Shown here: one piece after another, positions 24,761 to 34,346 of the stretch
Layout: every line of letters begins with the position of its first letter
Position numbering within the stretch: position 1 is the stretch's first letter
Assembly: GCA_023132895.1 (NCBI GenBank)
Contig: JAGLXL010000002.1
Span: 1-64,000 of the forward strand
Origin: Nanobdellota archaeon
GTDB lineage: Archaea > Nanobdellota > Nanobdellia > Woesearchaeales > JAGLXL01
Direction of reading: 5' to 3'
Length of the DNA stretch: 64,000 nt
The notes under the pieces: model-generated
Databases searched by the model: none
What the model was told of the DNA's origin: nothing
The model's input: the letters and a program-made list of their open reading frames with translations, nothing else
Made by a program: the position numbers and the translations under genes

Positions 24761-25501
24761 TTGAAAGCAATTATTCTCGCTGCAGGTTACGCAACTAGAC
24801 TCCACCCACTTACAGAAAATCAACCTAAACCTCTTCTTACTGTTGGTGAAAAACTAATTGTTGAACATATTATTGACAAAATTAACCAAGTTGAAGAAGT
24901 AAATGAAATTCTTATTGTTACTAATAACAAATTTACTCCTCATTTTGAAAGCTGGCTCAGTAATTATAAAACACAAAAGCCAATCAAGATTATTAATGAT
25001 GGCACCTTAACTAATGAAGACCGTCTCGGTGCTGTTGGTGACATCAATTTTGTCATCAAAAAAGAAAACATCAATGATGAGTTATTAATTGTTGCTGGTG
25101 ATAACTTATTTGAATTTTCTTTAAAAAATTTTGTCCAATACTACAAAGAAAAAAATACCCCGGTCTTGGCTTTTTATAATCTCAAGGAAAAAAGTAAACT
25201 TGCCAACAAGTTTGGCGTGGGGATTTTAGACCAAAATCAAAAATTAGTTGATTTTGAAGAAAAACCAGCTAAACCTAAATCAACCTTAGCCGCTACTGTC
25301 GTTTACGCTCTCAAAAAGGAAGATGTTGCTAAAATCTCAGAATATATAGATGTTAGCGAACGTTGGGATAATCCAGGGGATTTCATGATTTGGCTCAGCA
25401 AACAGACTGATGTTCATGGCTTTACCTTCACTGAAAAATGGTTTGATATTGGTTCTTTCGAAGCTTTGGAAGAAGCCTATAACATCTATGGCAAAGGCTA
25501 A
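24761..25501 (+). CDS. Sugar-1-phosphate nucleotidyltransferase
   Basis: 246 residues from a TTG at 24761, supported by a strong GGGGGTGA ribosome site 6 nt upstream. The enzyme activates a sugar-1-phosphate with an NTP. The pyrophosphorylase motif AIILAAGYATRLHPLTE (residues 3-19), the PKPLL segment, VAGDNLFE metal-site Asp (about 107-114), and the VDFEEKP region (about 164-170) are typical of glucose-1-phosphate thymidylyl/uridylyltransferases. With the UDP-sugar enzymes next to it, a UTP:glucose-1-phosphate role is likely but not proven. First gene of the glycan island. Confidence 0.88.
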   Translation: MKAIILAAGYATRLHPLTENQPKPLLTVGEKLIVEHIIDKINQVEEVNEILIVTNNKFTPHFESWLSNYKTQKPIKIINDGTLTNEDRLGAVGDINFVIKKENINDELLIVAGDNLFEFSLKNFVQYYKEKNTPVLAFYNLKEKSKLANKFGVGILDQNQKLVDFEEKPAKPKSTLAATVVYALKKEDVAKISEYIDVSERWDNPGDFMIWLSKQTDVHGFTFTEKWFDIGSFEALEEAYNIYGKG

Positions 25502-25548
25502 AACCCTATTCCATTAGATTAATAAATAAAAAACATCAAGTTTTTAAT

Positions 25549-26502
25549 ATGAAAATCCTAGTTACCGGAGGTGCTGGTTTTATTGGTAGTCATTTAATTC
25601 TAAGATTGCTTGATAAAGGTCATGATATTATCTGTGTTGATAATATGAATCCATATTATGATCCTAAACTTAAAGAAACCAGACTAAGATTATTCAATAA
25701 TAAAGTTAAATTTTATCAAGTTAATATCGCCAATAAAGAAGAATTAGAAAAGATTTTTCAGGAAAATAAGATAGATAAAATCTGCCATTTAGCTGCCCAG
25801 GCAGGAGTTCGTTATTCTTTGGAAAATCCTTTTGTTTATGGTGAGTCTAATTTAGTTGGCATTATTAATCTTTTGGAATTTGCTAGACAATATCGGATTA
25901 AACACATTGTTCTTGCTTCAAGTTCTTCTGTTTATGGTTTAAACAAAAAAATCCCATTTAACGAAGATCACCGCGTTGATACCCCTATTTCAATTTATTC
26001 GGCTTCTAAAAGGGCCGGTGAATTGTTGGCTCATGCTTACAGCCATCTTTTCAATATAGATATTACTTGTTTAAGGCCTTTCACTGTTTATGGTCCTTAC
26101 GGCCGTCCAGATATGGCTCTTTTCAAATTTACCAAGAACATTCTGGAAGGCAAACCAATTGATGTTTATAATAATGGAGATATGGAAAGAGACTTTACTT
26201 ATGTTACAGATATTGTTGATGGTTTTGTCAGGGCTCTCAATAAACCCATGGGTTTCGCTATCTTCAACTTAGGGGCTGGCAATCCAGTCAAACTAATGGA
26301 TTTTATCAGAACCATTGAAGAGTATCTTGGGAAAAAAGCCATAATTAATTTTATGCCTATGCAACCAGGTGATGTTAAAACAACTTTTGCTGATATTTCT
26401 AAAGCTCAAGAACTATTGGGTTACCAACCAAAAGTCAATGTAAAAGAAGGTGTCAAGAATTTTGTGGACTGGTACCTTTCAGAGGTCCACCATGCAAATT
26501 AG
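25549..26502 (+). CDS. UDP-glucuronate 4-epimerase-type SDR
   Basis: 317 residues. Rossmann motif VTGGAGFIGSHLI (residues 4-16), substrate loop AAQAGVRYS, catalytic YSASK (about 151-155, Y-x3-K), and FTVYGPYGRPDMAL (about 177-190) match UDP-glucuronate 4-epimerases, which convert UDP-GlcA to UDP-GalA. The next gene, UDP-glucose 6-dehydrogenase, would make the substrate, and the two overlap by 11 nt. Function confident at the family level, strong at the substrate level. Confidence 0.9.
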   Translation: MKILVTGGAGFIGSHLILRLLDKGHDIICVDNMNPYYDPKLKETRLRLFNNKVKFYQVNIANKEELEKIFQENKIDKICHLAAQAGVRYSLENPFVYGESNLVGIINLLEFARQYRIKHIVLASSSSVYGLNKKIPFNEDHRVDTPISIYSASKRAGELLAHAYSHLFNIDITCLRPFTVYGPYGRPDMALFKFTKNILEGKPIDVYNNGDMERDFTYVTDIVDGFVRALNKPMGFAIFNLGAGNPVKLMDFIRTIEEYLGKKAIINFMPMQPGDVKTTFADISKAQELLGYQPKVNVKEGVKNFVDWYLSEVHHAN

Positions 26503-27796
26503 TGTTTTCGGAACAGGCTATGTTGGTCTTGTTACTGGCTCTTGCCTAGCTAAACTAGGTCATGAAGTTATGTGTATGGATATTAACGAAAAAAAAATCC
26601 AAACTCTCAAACAAGGCATTATCCCCTTCTTCGAACCTGGCCTCAGAAGATTAGTTCTCAAAAATGTCGAAAAAAGAAAATTGTTTTTCACTTCTAATGC
26701 TGAAGATACAGTTAAATTTGGCAAAGTTATTTTTAATTGTGTTGGTACTCCTTCTCAACCAGATGGTTCTGCTGATTTAGTCTATATCTATCAAGTTGCT
26801 GAAAGTATCGGCAAGTATATCAATGAATACAAAGTCATTGTTAACAAAAGTACTGTTCCTCCAGGCACTGCTAAAGAAACAGAAAGAATCATTAAAGAAA
26901 ATCTCAAATATAATGTTGAGTTTGATGTGGTTTCTAATCCTGAATTTCTTAAAGAGGGCGCTGCTATCAGCGATTTTGAACACCCAGACAAAATTGTTCT
27001 TGGCACCCATTCAGAAAAAGCTTTCCGCTTGATGAAACAAGTCTATCTTGGCAGATTAAGAAATTATCTTCCTATGCTCGAAACAGATTGGGAAACTGCC
27101 GAACTAATTAAATATGCTAATAATTGCTTCCTTGCCACCAAGATTTCATTCATCAATGAAATAGCCAATATTTGTGATAAAGTTGGTGCTGATGTTAGAA
27201 TGGTGGCTAAAGCTATGGGTCTTGACTATAGAATCAGCCCTAAATTTCTCAATCCAGGTATAGGATTTGGGGGCTCATGTTTTCCAAAAGATGTCCGTGC
27301 CCTCATTGCTACAGCTAAAAAAAACAATTATCAGCCTAAACTTCTAGAAGAAGTTGATACATTAAACATGAGGCAAAAAACAATTTTAATGCCAAAAATA
27401 AAACAAATTTTTCCCAACTTGAAAGACAAGACATTTTGCCTTTGGGGCCTCTCATTCAAACCAAAAACAGATGATATCAGAGAAGCTTCTTCATTACATA
27501 TTATCAACGAACTTCTTAATCATGGAGCTAAAATCAATGCCCACGATCCCGAAGCCATGGAAAATACTAAAAAACTATTTCAAGATAAAATTAATTTTTT
27601 TAACACACCAGAAGAAGCTGCTCAAGGAGCAGATTCGATTATCTTAGTAACTGAATGGGACGAATTTAGGAACTTAAACCTAGCTGATATTAAAAAAACA
27701 ATGAAAGACAATAAACTTTTTGATGGCAGAAATATCTATGAACCAGAATTAGTCAAAGAAGATGGGTTTGAATACTATGGAGTGGGACGAAAGTAA
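26492..27796 (+). CDS. UDP-glucose 6-dehydrogenase
   Basis: 434 residues. The ATG at 26492 is preferred because MQISVFGTGYVGLVTGSCLA is the normal family start; a longer frame begins at 26450. Converts UDP-glucose to UDP-glucuronate with two NAD+. The NAD-binding GTGYVGLVTG, CVGTP region and catalytic Cys in GGSCFPKD (about residue 262) are intact, and the C-terminal domain FCLWGLSFKPKTDDIREA is complete. The gene overlaps the epimerase upstream and the second dehydrogenase downstream (20 nt), so all belong to one operon. Confidence 0.93.
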   Translation: MQISVFGTGYVGLVTGSCLAKLGHEVMCMDINEKKIQTLKQGIIPFFEPGLRRLVLKNVEKRKLFFTSNAEDTVKFGKVIFNCVGTPSQPDGSADLVYIYQVAESIGKYINEYKVIVNKSTVPPGTAKETERIIKENLKYNVEFDVVSNPEFLKEGAAISDFEHPDKIVLGTHSEKAFRLMKQVYLGRLRNYLPMLETDWETAELIKYANNCFLATKISFINEIANICDKVGADVRMVAKAMGLDYRISPKFLNPGIGFGGSCFPKDVRALIATAKKNNYQPKLLEEVDTLNMRQKTILMPKIKQIFPNLKDKTFCLWGLSFKPKTDDIREASSLHIINELLNHGAKINAHDPEAMENTKKLFQDKINFFNTPEEAAQGADSIILVTEWDEFRNLNLADIKKTMKDNKLFDGRNIYEPELVKEDGFEYYGVGRK

Positions 27797-29078
27797 TACT
27801 AGAATCTGTATAGTTGGTCTCGGTTATGTGGGCTTGCCTCTAGCAGTTGAATTTACCAAAAATGGCTTCAAAGTCTCAGGCTTTGACATTAAAGAAAAAA
27901 GAATCCAAGAATTAAAAAATAACATGGACTCTTTAGGGGAAGTTTCGGAAGAAGAGTTAAAAAAGTTCAAAGTTAATTTTTCTAGTAATCCTGAAGCAAT
28001 CAAAGAATCAAATTTTATCATTGTGGCTGTTCCTACTCCAGTCAATGAAGCCAATAAACCAGATTTAACTTATCTAGAAAGTGCTTCCAAACTAATCGGA
28101 AAAAATTTGAGTAGAAATTCCATCATTGTTTATGAATCAACTGTTTATCCTGGAGCCACAGAAGAAGTCTGCCTCCCTATCCTAGAAAAAAATTCAGGAA
28201 TGAGATGCGGAGATGATTTTAAAATTGGTTATAGTCCTGAAAGAATCAATCCCGGCGACAAGGAACATACCCTTGATAAGATTATTAAGATTGTTTCTGG
28301 CATTGACAAAGAAACAACCAAAAACATAACCCAAGTTTATAACAAGATAGTCAAAGCTGGAATCCATCAAGCGCCCACCATAAAAACAGCTGAAGCAGCT
28401 AAAGTTATTGAAAATATTCAAAGAGACCTTAACATTGCTTTAGTTAATGAACTTGCTTTAATCTTTAATCGCCTAGGAATCAAAACAAAAGATGTTTTAG
28501 AAGCAGCTGGAACCAAATGGAATTTCCACAAATATAGTCCCAGCATTGGACCGGGCGGCCATTGTATTCCTGTTGATCCTTATTATTTAACATTTAAAGC
28601 AGAGCAAGTAGGCTACAACCCTCAAGTCATTTTAGCTGGAAGGGCCATCAATAATTATATGGCCAAACATGTTGCTGAATTAACCATTAAAGGTCTTAAT
28701 GAAACTGGAAAAATACCTAAAAATTCAAAAATATTGGTACTAGGATTAACTTTCAAAGAAAATGTTAAAGACCACAGAAATTCCAGAGCTGTCCCGTTAA
28801 TTAATTATTTGAAGGAATATGGGGTAAATGTTATTGGATATGATCCTTTGTTAGATGATGAAATTGTCCAAGAAATTTTTGGAATTCAAAACCAAAGCTT
28901 AGAAAATCTAAGAGATATTGATGGAATCATTTTAGTTTCAGCTCACAATCAATTCAAAAATTATAATTTAAGTCAAATCAAGGCAATCATGAGAGAAAAC
29001 CCACTCTTAGTTGATACTAAGTTTTTTTTTGATGAAAAAGAAGTATTAAACCATGGACTCTTATACAAAAGCATCTAA
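27777..29078 (+). CDS. UDP-N-acetylhexosamine 6-dehydrogenase (WbpO/TviB-like)
   Basis: 433 residues from the ATG at 27777; another in-frame ATG lies at 27762. It oxidises a UDP-N-acetylhexosamine to its uronate. Visible: NAD site CIVGLGYVGLPLAVEF (about 11-26), ESTVYPGATEE, the YSPERINPGD segment, and the catalytic Cys in GPGGHCIPVDPYYL (about 258-271). These resemble the WbpO/TviB branch rather than UDP-glucose dehydrogenase. With the preceding genes it gives the island two uronate routes. Substrate identity (GalNAc vs GlcNAc or ManNAc) is inference. Confidence 0.88.
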   Translation: MEWDESNTRICIVGLGYVGLPLAVEFTKNGFKVSGFDIKEKRIQELKNNMDSLGEVSEEELKKFKVNFSSNPEAIKESNFIIVAVPTPVNEANKPDLTYLESASKLIGKNLSRNSIIVYESTVYPGATEEVCLPILEKNSGMRCGDDFKIGYSPERINPGDKEHTLDKIIKIVSGIDKETTKNITQVYNKIVKAGIHQAPTIKTAEAAKVIENIQRDLNIALVNELALIFNRLGIKTKDVLEAAGTKWNFHKYSPSIGPGGHCIPVDPYYLTFKAEQVGYNPQVILAGRAINNYMAKHVAELTIKGLNETGKIPKNSKILVLGLTFKENVKDHRNSRAVPLINYLKEYGVNVIGYDPLLDDEIVQEIFGIQNQSLENLRDIDGIILVSAHNQFKNYNLSQIKAIMRENPLLVDTKFFFDEKEVLNHGLLYKSI

Positions 29079-29102
29079 AATCAGTTTAATATTTCGGGCA
29101 AA

Positions 29103-29115
29103 TCTTTATATAACT
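29103..29115 (+). promoter_or_regulatory. TATA box of the Dlt-like operon
   Basis: TCTTTATATAACT lies about 75 nt before the ATG at 29186, with the expected start site near 29135 and a leader of about 50 nt. No other TATA of this quality occurs before the MBOAT gene's own at 32846. Confidence 0.5.
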
Positions 29116-29185
29116 CTTGGCTTTTAAGAAAAGTTTGAGTCCCAACACATAATATGTATAAAGAATTATAGTTATCAAGAAAAGA

Positions 29186-30808
29186 ATGATCTATCTCCTT
29201 CAAGATTTTATATCAAAAAACGCGAAAAAGTATCCCTTTAAGTTAATGATTCAGGATGGAGATAAGACGATAAGTTATGGTGAGATGGATAAATTTACCA
29301 ATAAATTCGCTCAATTTCTTGTGTTACATGGAGTAAAAAGAGGGGACAGAGTTTGCTTCCATATGAAAAAATCCATCAAGGCCTTTAAATCTCTAATTAG
29401 TATATTAAAAGCCGATTCAGTTTATGTTCCATTAAATATCTCCACCCCCCATCAAAGAAATCAATTCATACTCGAAGATGCTCAATGTAAGTTTATAATC
29501 TGTGATGCAAAAAGTTTCTCAAAAACACTCGAAATGTTGGATGGGTTTAATCAAAAAATTAAAATTATTAATATTGATTCTCAGAGTGATACCCCACAAG
29601 AACTAGACTCTCTCCAAAAAAATATAGAAGTTATTTTCCTAGAAGATCTTGATAAATTTAGTGATCAAAAAAGAGAGTATCAAAACATCGATCTTGATCT
29701 TGCTTACATTATCTACACTTCTGGTTCCACAGGATTACCAAAAGGAGTTATGATCAGTCACAAAAATGTAATTGATTATTCTAACTGGACAGTTGATTTC
29801 TTTAAAGTTGATGAAAATGATAGGTTGTCCAATCACCCTGGGCTTTATTTTGATCTTTCTACTTTTGATGTCTACACTGCATTTAAAAGTGGGGCATCAC
29901 TTCATCTAGTACCTTACACTACCTCAATGTTTCCGATTAAAGTTATCGAATTTATTGAAAAAAACAAATTAACATTATGGAATTCTGTACCTTCACTCAT
30001 AACTTTTATTGCTAAATCAGGAGTACTTAAAAAAGGGAGGATGCCTTCTCTAAAAAAAATTACTTTTTGTGGCGAAGTTATGCCGACTCAAACAATAATC
30101 GAATGGATGAAAGTTTATCCGCACATCAAGTATGTTAACCAATATGGCCCTACTGAAACTACATGCGCCAGCATGTATTATGAAATTAAAGAAATTCCAA
30201 CAGATCCAGCCAAACCGATTCCAATAGGGACGGCTATCCCTAACACCGAGGTTTTTGCTCTTAAAGAAAATAATCAGAAAATCGACATTGAAGAAGTAGG
30301 AGAGCTCCATATCAGAGGATCTGGTAATGGTTTAGGTTATTGGAATAATGAAAGATTAACTCAAAAATCGTTTGTCCAAAATTTTTTGAATAATTGTTTC
30401 AGAGAAAATGTTTATACAACCGGAGATCTCGTCAAACTAGGAAAAGATGGAAATTATGATTTTGTAGGGAGGAAAGACAACCAGATTAAATATATGGGAT
30501 TCAGGGTAGAATTAGGGGAGATCGAATCTACTTTAGACTCATTTGATTATGTTTTATCCTCAGCAGCCTTGGGAACAAAAAACTCAGAAATTGACGGAAC
30601 CATAATCACGGCTTTTGTTTCTTTGAAAAATCAGGTTGAAATTTTAAAAATTAAGGAAGATCTTGGCAAGAAAATTCCTCATTACATGGTACCCAAGGAA
30701 ATTATAATCGTCGATAAAATGCCTTTAAACGCTAACGGAAAGATTGATAGGCTTTCATTAAAAAGTTATTTCAAGAAGGAGAGAATTAAAAAATGGAGTC
30801 CAAAGTAA
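29186..30808 (+). CDS. DltA-like amino-acid adenylation enzyme
   Basis: 540 residues. ATP-dependent activation of an amino acid and its loading onto a carrier protein is expected. The adenylation core motifs are complete: YIIYTSGSTGLPKGV (about residues 173-187), NQYGPTETT (about 316-324), YTTGDLVKL (about 410-418), GRKDNQIKYMGFRVE (about 429-443) and the catalytic Lys in LNANGKIDR (about 515-523). It is a stand-alone A domain like D-alanine:carrier ligase DltA, with no condensation or thiolation domain attached. It lies in a run with a carrier protein, alanine racemase, an MBOAT and an SGNH protein, so D-alanine is the leading substrate. Substrate choice cannot be read directly. Confidence 0.88.
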   Translation: MIYLLQDFISKNAKKYPFKLMIQDGDKTISYGEMDKFTNKFAQFLVLHGVKRGDRVCFHMKKSIKAFKSLISILKADSVYVPLNISTPHQRNQFILEDAQCKFIICDAKSFSKTLEMLDGFNQKIKIINIDSQSDTPQELDSLQKNIEVIFLEDLDKFSDQKREYQNIDLDLAYIIYTSGSTGLPKGVMISHKNVIDYSNWTVDFFKVDENDRLSNHPGLYFDLSTFDVYTAFKSGASLHLVPYTTSMFPIKVIEFIEKNKLTLWNSVPSLITFIAKSGVLKKGRMPSLKKITFCGEVMPTQTIIEWMKVYPHIKYVNQYGPTETTCASMYYEIKEIPTDPAKPIPIGTAIPNTEVFALKENNQKIDIEEVGELHIRGSGNGLGYWNNERLTQKSFVQNFLNNCFRENVYTTGDLVKLGKDGNYDFVGRKDNQIKYMGFRVELGEIESTLDSFDYVLSSAALGTKNSEIDGTIITAFVSLKNQVEILKIKEDLGKKIPHYMVPKEIIIVDKMPLNANGKIDRLSLKSYFKKERIKKWSPK

Positions 30809-31308
30809 TACTCAAAGAAAGTACTGAAGAAGATTATCCTTTGATTAAAGGATGGTTCGAAGATCCAGAAAATAATATTCTTTTTACTTCTGAATTAAGG
30901 AACTTAAAAGAATATAACAAAATCTTTTTTTTAATGGCCTTAAAAAAAAAGGGTAACAAATATTACACTATTTTGATTAAAGAGAACGGAAAACTCCAAC
31001 CTGTGGGATTCATTGCTTTGATCGATATCGACTTTGGAGATAAATTTGGTCAAATTTGGTATGTAATGGGAAATAAGAACTATAGAAGGAGAGGATTAAT
31101 GTCTAAAGCATTATCATTTTTATTATCAAAATGTAAGGTGGAATTAGGGTTGCATTCTGTCCACACTTGGGTTGTTGAAGATAATATTGCTTCTATTAGA
31201 GTTTTGGAAAAAAATGGCTTCTCAAAAATTGGTATTCAAAGAGAATCATATTATTACAACAATAAATTTAAAAATAGGGTTCTTTTTGACAAAGTTTTAA
31301 GGGAATAG
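30793..31308 (+). CDS. GNAT acetyltransferase/aminoacyltransferase-like protein
   Basis: 171 residues, overlapping the adenylation gene by 16 nt. RimJ/RimL-type GNAT fold: the N-terminal ESTEEDYPLIKGWF strand-helix, the acyl-CoA loop NYRRRGLMSKAL (about 96-107), and HTWVVEDNIASIRVLEKNGF (about 128-147). GNATs usually acylate an amine with acetyl-CoA. Its place between the A domain and the carrier protein suggests it could use an aminoacyl-carrier as donor, or acetylate the product. That is speculative. Confidence 0.82.
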   Translation: MESKVILKESTEEDYPLIKGWFEDPENNILFTSELRNLKEYNKIFFLMALKKKGNKYYTILIKENGKLQPVGFIALIDIDFGDKFGQIWYVMGNKNYRRRGLMSKALSFLLSKCKVELGLHSVHTWVVEDNIASIRVLEKNGFSKIGIQRESYYYNNKFKNRVLFDKVLRE

Positions 31309-31309
31309 G

Positions 31310-31546
31310 ATGATGGATGGAAGGAAGGAAATTATTGGAATAATAAAAGAATTAAAAAATGTTTCAGAGATAGATGAATCTATAGATTTAATTGAAAGCG
31401 GATTTCTAGATTCTTTTGACATAATCAATTTAATCAGTAAGATAGAGGAAAGATTTAAAATTAAGATTATGGGTGAAGATATTATCCCTGAAAATCTTAA
31501 TAGTATAGATTCTATTGTTAATTTAATAAACAAAACAAAAATATGA
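31310..31546 (+). CDS. Acyl-carrier-like protein (DltC-like)
   Basis: 78 residues, starting 2 nt after the GNAT stop. A four-helix carrier protein is predicted. The phosphopantetheine attachment Ser is Ser35 in LIESGFLDSFDIINLI, matching the DSL-type motif with Phe for Leu, and a second helix (DSFDIINLISKIEERFKI) follows. Size and gene order match DltC. Holo-ACP synthase (35388) is encoded in the same island and would activate it. Carrier proteins of this kind are rare in archaea, which lack the usual fatty-acid synthase. Confidence 0.88.
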   Translation: MMDGRKEIIGIIKELKNVSEIDESIDLIESGFLDSFDIINLISKIEERFKIKIMGEDIIPENLNSIDSIVNLINKTKI

Positions 31547-31570
31547 AAAAAATATATCTTGAGGATTATC

Positions 31571-32740
31571 ATGTCCATTAAAAACTTAAAACGCGTTTGG
31601 GCGGAGATTGATTTAGATAATTTAACCCATAATATCAAAGAAACAAAGAAATTGATTAAACCTGATGTATTAATCGCGGGGGTTGTTAAGGCGGATGGAT
31701 ACGGACACGGTGCAGTAACTATTTGTCAAACATTACTAGAAAACAGTGTGGATAGGTTTGTTGTTGCTACCTTATCAGAAGCAATTCAATTAAGGAAACT
31801 ATACAAAGAAACCCCTATAATGATCATAGATTACACATCTGACGATAATGTTAAAGAAATTATAGAATATAATCTAATTCAAACAGTTTGTTCTTATAAT
31901 CAAACGCTTGCTTTTTCTCAACGAGCTCAGGAGATGAAGATGCGAATCAAAGTTCATGTGAAAATTGATACGGGTATGAATAATTTAGGAATGAAGATTG
32001 ATGAAAAAACAATAGAAGAAATTAAGAAGATATATAATCTTCCCAATATTTTTATTGAAGGAATTTTCACACATTTTGCTACTGCAGATGAAAAAGACAA
32101 ATCATTTACATACCAACAGTTAGAAAGATTCAAAAAGGTGTGTAGTACTTTGGAAAACAATGGAATAAAAATACCCATTAAACATGTTTCAAATAGTGCC
32201 GCAATAATAGACTTACCAGAAGCAAACTTTGATATGGTCAGACCAGGGATTATGTTATATGGATTATATCCTTCTAATGAAATTAATAAGAGTAATATTA
32301 CTCTCAAGCAAGTAATGACTTTAAAGGCAAAAGTTTCTCAGGTAAAAAAAGTTGAGGCAGAAGAATGTATTGGCTATGGATTAACTCATAAATTTTCAAA
32401 AAAGTCAGAAATAGCAATCTTACCATTAGGTTATGCTGAAGGATTTACTCGACTACTCTCAGGAAAAGCTGAGGTGATTATAAAAAATAAAAAAGTTCCA
32501 GTTGTCGGCAAAATCTGTATGGATCAGTGTATGATTGATGTTACTGGGTTGGATGTTAAAGAGGATGATGAAGTAATATTATTTGGAAATAATGATAAAT
32601 TAGGTATAACCATCGATGAAGTGGCCAAAAAGTTGAATACAATTAATTATGAAATGATATGTATGGTAAGTAGAAGAGTACCAAGAGTATATAAAAAAAA
32701 TAATCAGATAGTTCAAATAAAAGATTATGTTTTAGATTAA
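31571..32740 (+). CDS. alr: Alanine racemase
   Basis: 389 residues from the ATG at 31571, preferred to a TTG at 31559 that overlaps its ribosome site. Converts L-alanine to D-alanine with PLP. The PLP-binding VVKADGYGHGA (Lys about residue 40), the catalytic Tyr in IGYGLTHKF (about 268), and VGKICMDQCMIDVTG (about 312-326) are all conserved. The fold-type III N-terminal barrel and C-terminal beta domain are full length. Alanine racemase is unusual in archaea, which have no peptidoglycan. Directly downstream of a carrier protein and an adenylation enzyme, it would supply D-Ala to the cassette. Confidence 0.93.
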   Translation: MSIKNLKRVWAEIDLDNLTHNIKETKKLIKPDVLIAGVVKADGYGHGAVTICQTLLENSVDRFVVATLSEAIQLRKLYKETPIMIIDYTSDDNVKEIIEYNLIQTVCSYNQTLAFSQRAQEMKMRIKVHVKIDTGMNNLGMKIDEKTIEEIKKIYNLPNIFIEGIFTHFATADEKDKSFTYQQLERFKKVCSTLENNGIKIPIKHVSNSAAIIDLPEANFDMVRPGIMLYGLYPSNEINKSNITLKQVMTLKAKVSQVKKVEAEECIGYGLTHKFSKKSEIAILPLGYAEGFTRLLSGKAEVIIKNKKVPVVGKICMDQCMIDVTGLDVKEDDEVILFGNNDKLGITIDEVAKKLNTINYEMICMVSRRVPRVYKKNNQIVQIKDYVLD

Positions 32741-32845
32741 GTTAAAAGGGATTAAAGCTAATTGTTAAGGAGAGTCTCTATAAGGGGTGTAGATGCGGTG
32801 AGATATGAATTTAAACATCTTAAAATGTGTTCCGGATTACCATAA

Positions 32846-32858
32846 TCTTTATATTTTA
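32846..32858 (+). promoter_or_regulatory. TATA box for MBOAT gene
   Basis: TCTTTATATTTTA lies 35-47 nt before the ATG at 32893, with GGGGAGAT as a ribosome site (32879-32886). So the second half of the Dlt-like cassette can be transcribed separately. The 152-bp gap after alr holds no other gene. Confidence 0.5.
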
Positions 32859-32892
32859 ATCTCTAACAAAATTTTTATGGGGAGATATAAAA

Positions 32893-34341
32893 ATGTTGTT
32901 TAATTCATTGCATTTCTTAATTTTTTTTCCATTCATTGTACTTATTTATTTTACAATTCCTCACAAATACCGATGGATCCTTCTTCTTATAGGTAGTTAT
33001 TATTTTTATATGAGTTGGAAAGCAGAATATGCAATCCTCATTATGATTGCAACGCTAGCCAGCTATTTTTTTGCTCTTCAGATAGACAAAACTGAGAGTA
33101 TCCTAAAAAAAAGATTATTTCTTGCTTTAAGTTTATCTATTTGCTTAGGAATCTTATTTTTTTTTAAATACTTTAATTTTGTAAGTGAGTCTGTAAGAGA
33201 ATTTTTAAATTTGTTTAGTGTTCAATTTAATTCTCCCATATTGGGTGTTCTGTTACCCGTAGGGATTTCATTTTATACCTTTCAAATAGTAGGATATACT
33301 CTTGATGTATATTACAAAAGAATAAAACCAGAAAGGCATTTGGGTATCTTTGCAGTTTTTGTTAGTTTTTTTCCCCAGCTTGTCGCAGGCCCTATAGAAA
33401 GAGCCTCTAGCTTGATACCTCAATTCTTTGAAAAACACCATTTTGATTACAAAAGAGTTACTGATGGAATAAAATTAATGATGTGGGGTTTTTTCTTGAA
33501 AGTTGTAATTGCTGATAGGTTAGCTATTCTCACAAATCAAGTGTTTAATAATGTTTATAATTATACTGGACTTCCTCTAATTATAGCCAGTTATTTTTTT
33601 GGTTATCAAGTATATTGTGATTTTGCTGGTTACTCTTTCATCGCAATCGGAGCAGCCCAAGTTATGGGCTATAAATTAACAGAAAATTTTAAAAGGCCTT
33701 TTTTTTCAAAATCTTTTTCAGAAGTATGGCGAAGATGGCATATCTCTTTAATGAACTGGTTTCGGAATTATATTTTTTTCCCCTTAGCCTTCAAAAAAGG
33801 GGCAAATAAATTTAGATTATATTATGCCACTGTAATAGTTTTTTTCGTAAGCGGTCTTTGGCACGGTGCCGGTTGGAACTTCATTCTATGGGGGTTGCTT
33901 TGTGCGTTTTATATTGTAATCTCTAGGTTAACATCCAATTTAAGGGGAAAAATTACTAACATGATTGGACTTTCCAAGTATCCTACTGCTCACAATTTTC
34001 TTAAAATCTTAATTACATTTCATTTATGGATTATTGCAGCAATTGTGTTTAGAATAAATTCATTACAGGATGGGGTATATGTGTTCACACATTTATTCAA
34101 AAATTTAACATTTATGATCAAGGGGTTGCCTTTAGGCCTTGATAGTATTGGATTAATAATTGCAGTTGTTTTTATTGGACTTACAGAAGTAATTCAGTTG
34201 ATTCAAGAAAAAAGACCAATTCGAAGTTATCTTTCCACAAAGCCAACTTATATCAGATGGATCCTCTCCCTAGGTTTGTTTTTTTCGATTTTGTTATTTG
34301 GGGTTTTTGAAGGAACCCAGTTTGTTTACTTTCAATTTTAG
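32893..34341 (+). CDS. MBOAT-family O-acyltransferase (DltB/AlgI-like)
   Basis: 482 residues with about 10 to 12 membrane helices. Opens with MLFNSLHFLIFFPFIVLIYF, the AlgI-type N-terminus. Then come an LLPVGISFYTFQIVGYTLDVY block (about 118-138), a PQLVAGPIERA segment, WRRWHISLMNWFRNYIFFPL (about 278-297) and the catalytic His in SGLWHGAGWNFILWG (about 321-335, H about 325). In bacteria these proteins move an acyl or D-alanyl group from inside the cell to a surface polymer; DltB does this with D-alanine, AlgI/PatA with acetyl. Its neighbours favour D-alanyl, its own sequence is nearer AlgI. Donor is therefore uncertain. Confidence 0.9.
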   Translation: MLFNSLHFLIFFPFIVLIYFTIPHKYRWILLLIGSYYFYMSWKAEYAILIMIATLASYFFALQIDKTESILKKRLFLALSLSICLGILFFFKYFNFVSESVREFLNLFSVQFNSPILGVLLPVGISFYTFQIVGYTLDVYYKRIKPERHLGIFAVFVSFFPQLVAGPIERASSLIPQFFEKHHFDYKRVTDGIKLMMWGFFLKVVIADRLAILTNQVFNNVYNYTGLPLIIASYFFGYQVYCDFAGYSFIAIGAAQVMGYKLTENFKRPFFSKSFSEVWRRWHISLMNWFRNYIFFPLAFKKGANKFRLYYATVIVFFVSGLWHGAGWNFILWGLLCAFYIVISRLTSNLRGKITNMIGLSKYPTAHNFLKILITFHLWIIAAIVFRINSLQDGVYVFTHLFKNLTFMIKGLPLGLDSIGLIIAVVFIGLTEVIQLIQEKRPIRSYLSTKPTYIRWILSLGLFFSILLFGVFEGTQFVYFQF

Positions 34342-34346
34342 CTAAA

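Noticed and set aside
32741-32892. A DltX-like small peptide between alr and the MBOAT gene
   Set aside because: No open frame with a membrane helix and the DltX-type ending exists in this gap; it holds only a promoter.
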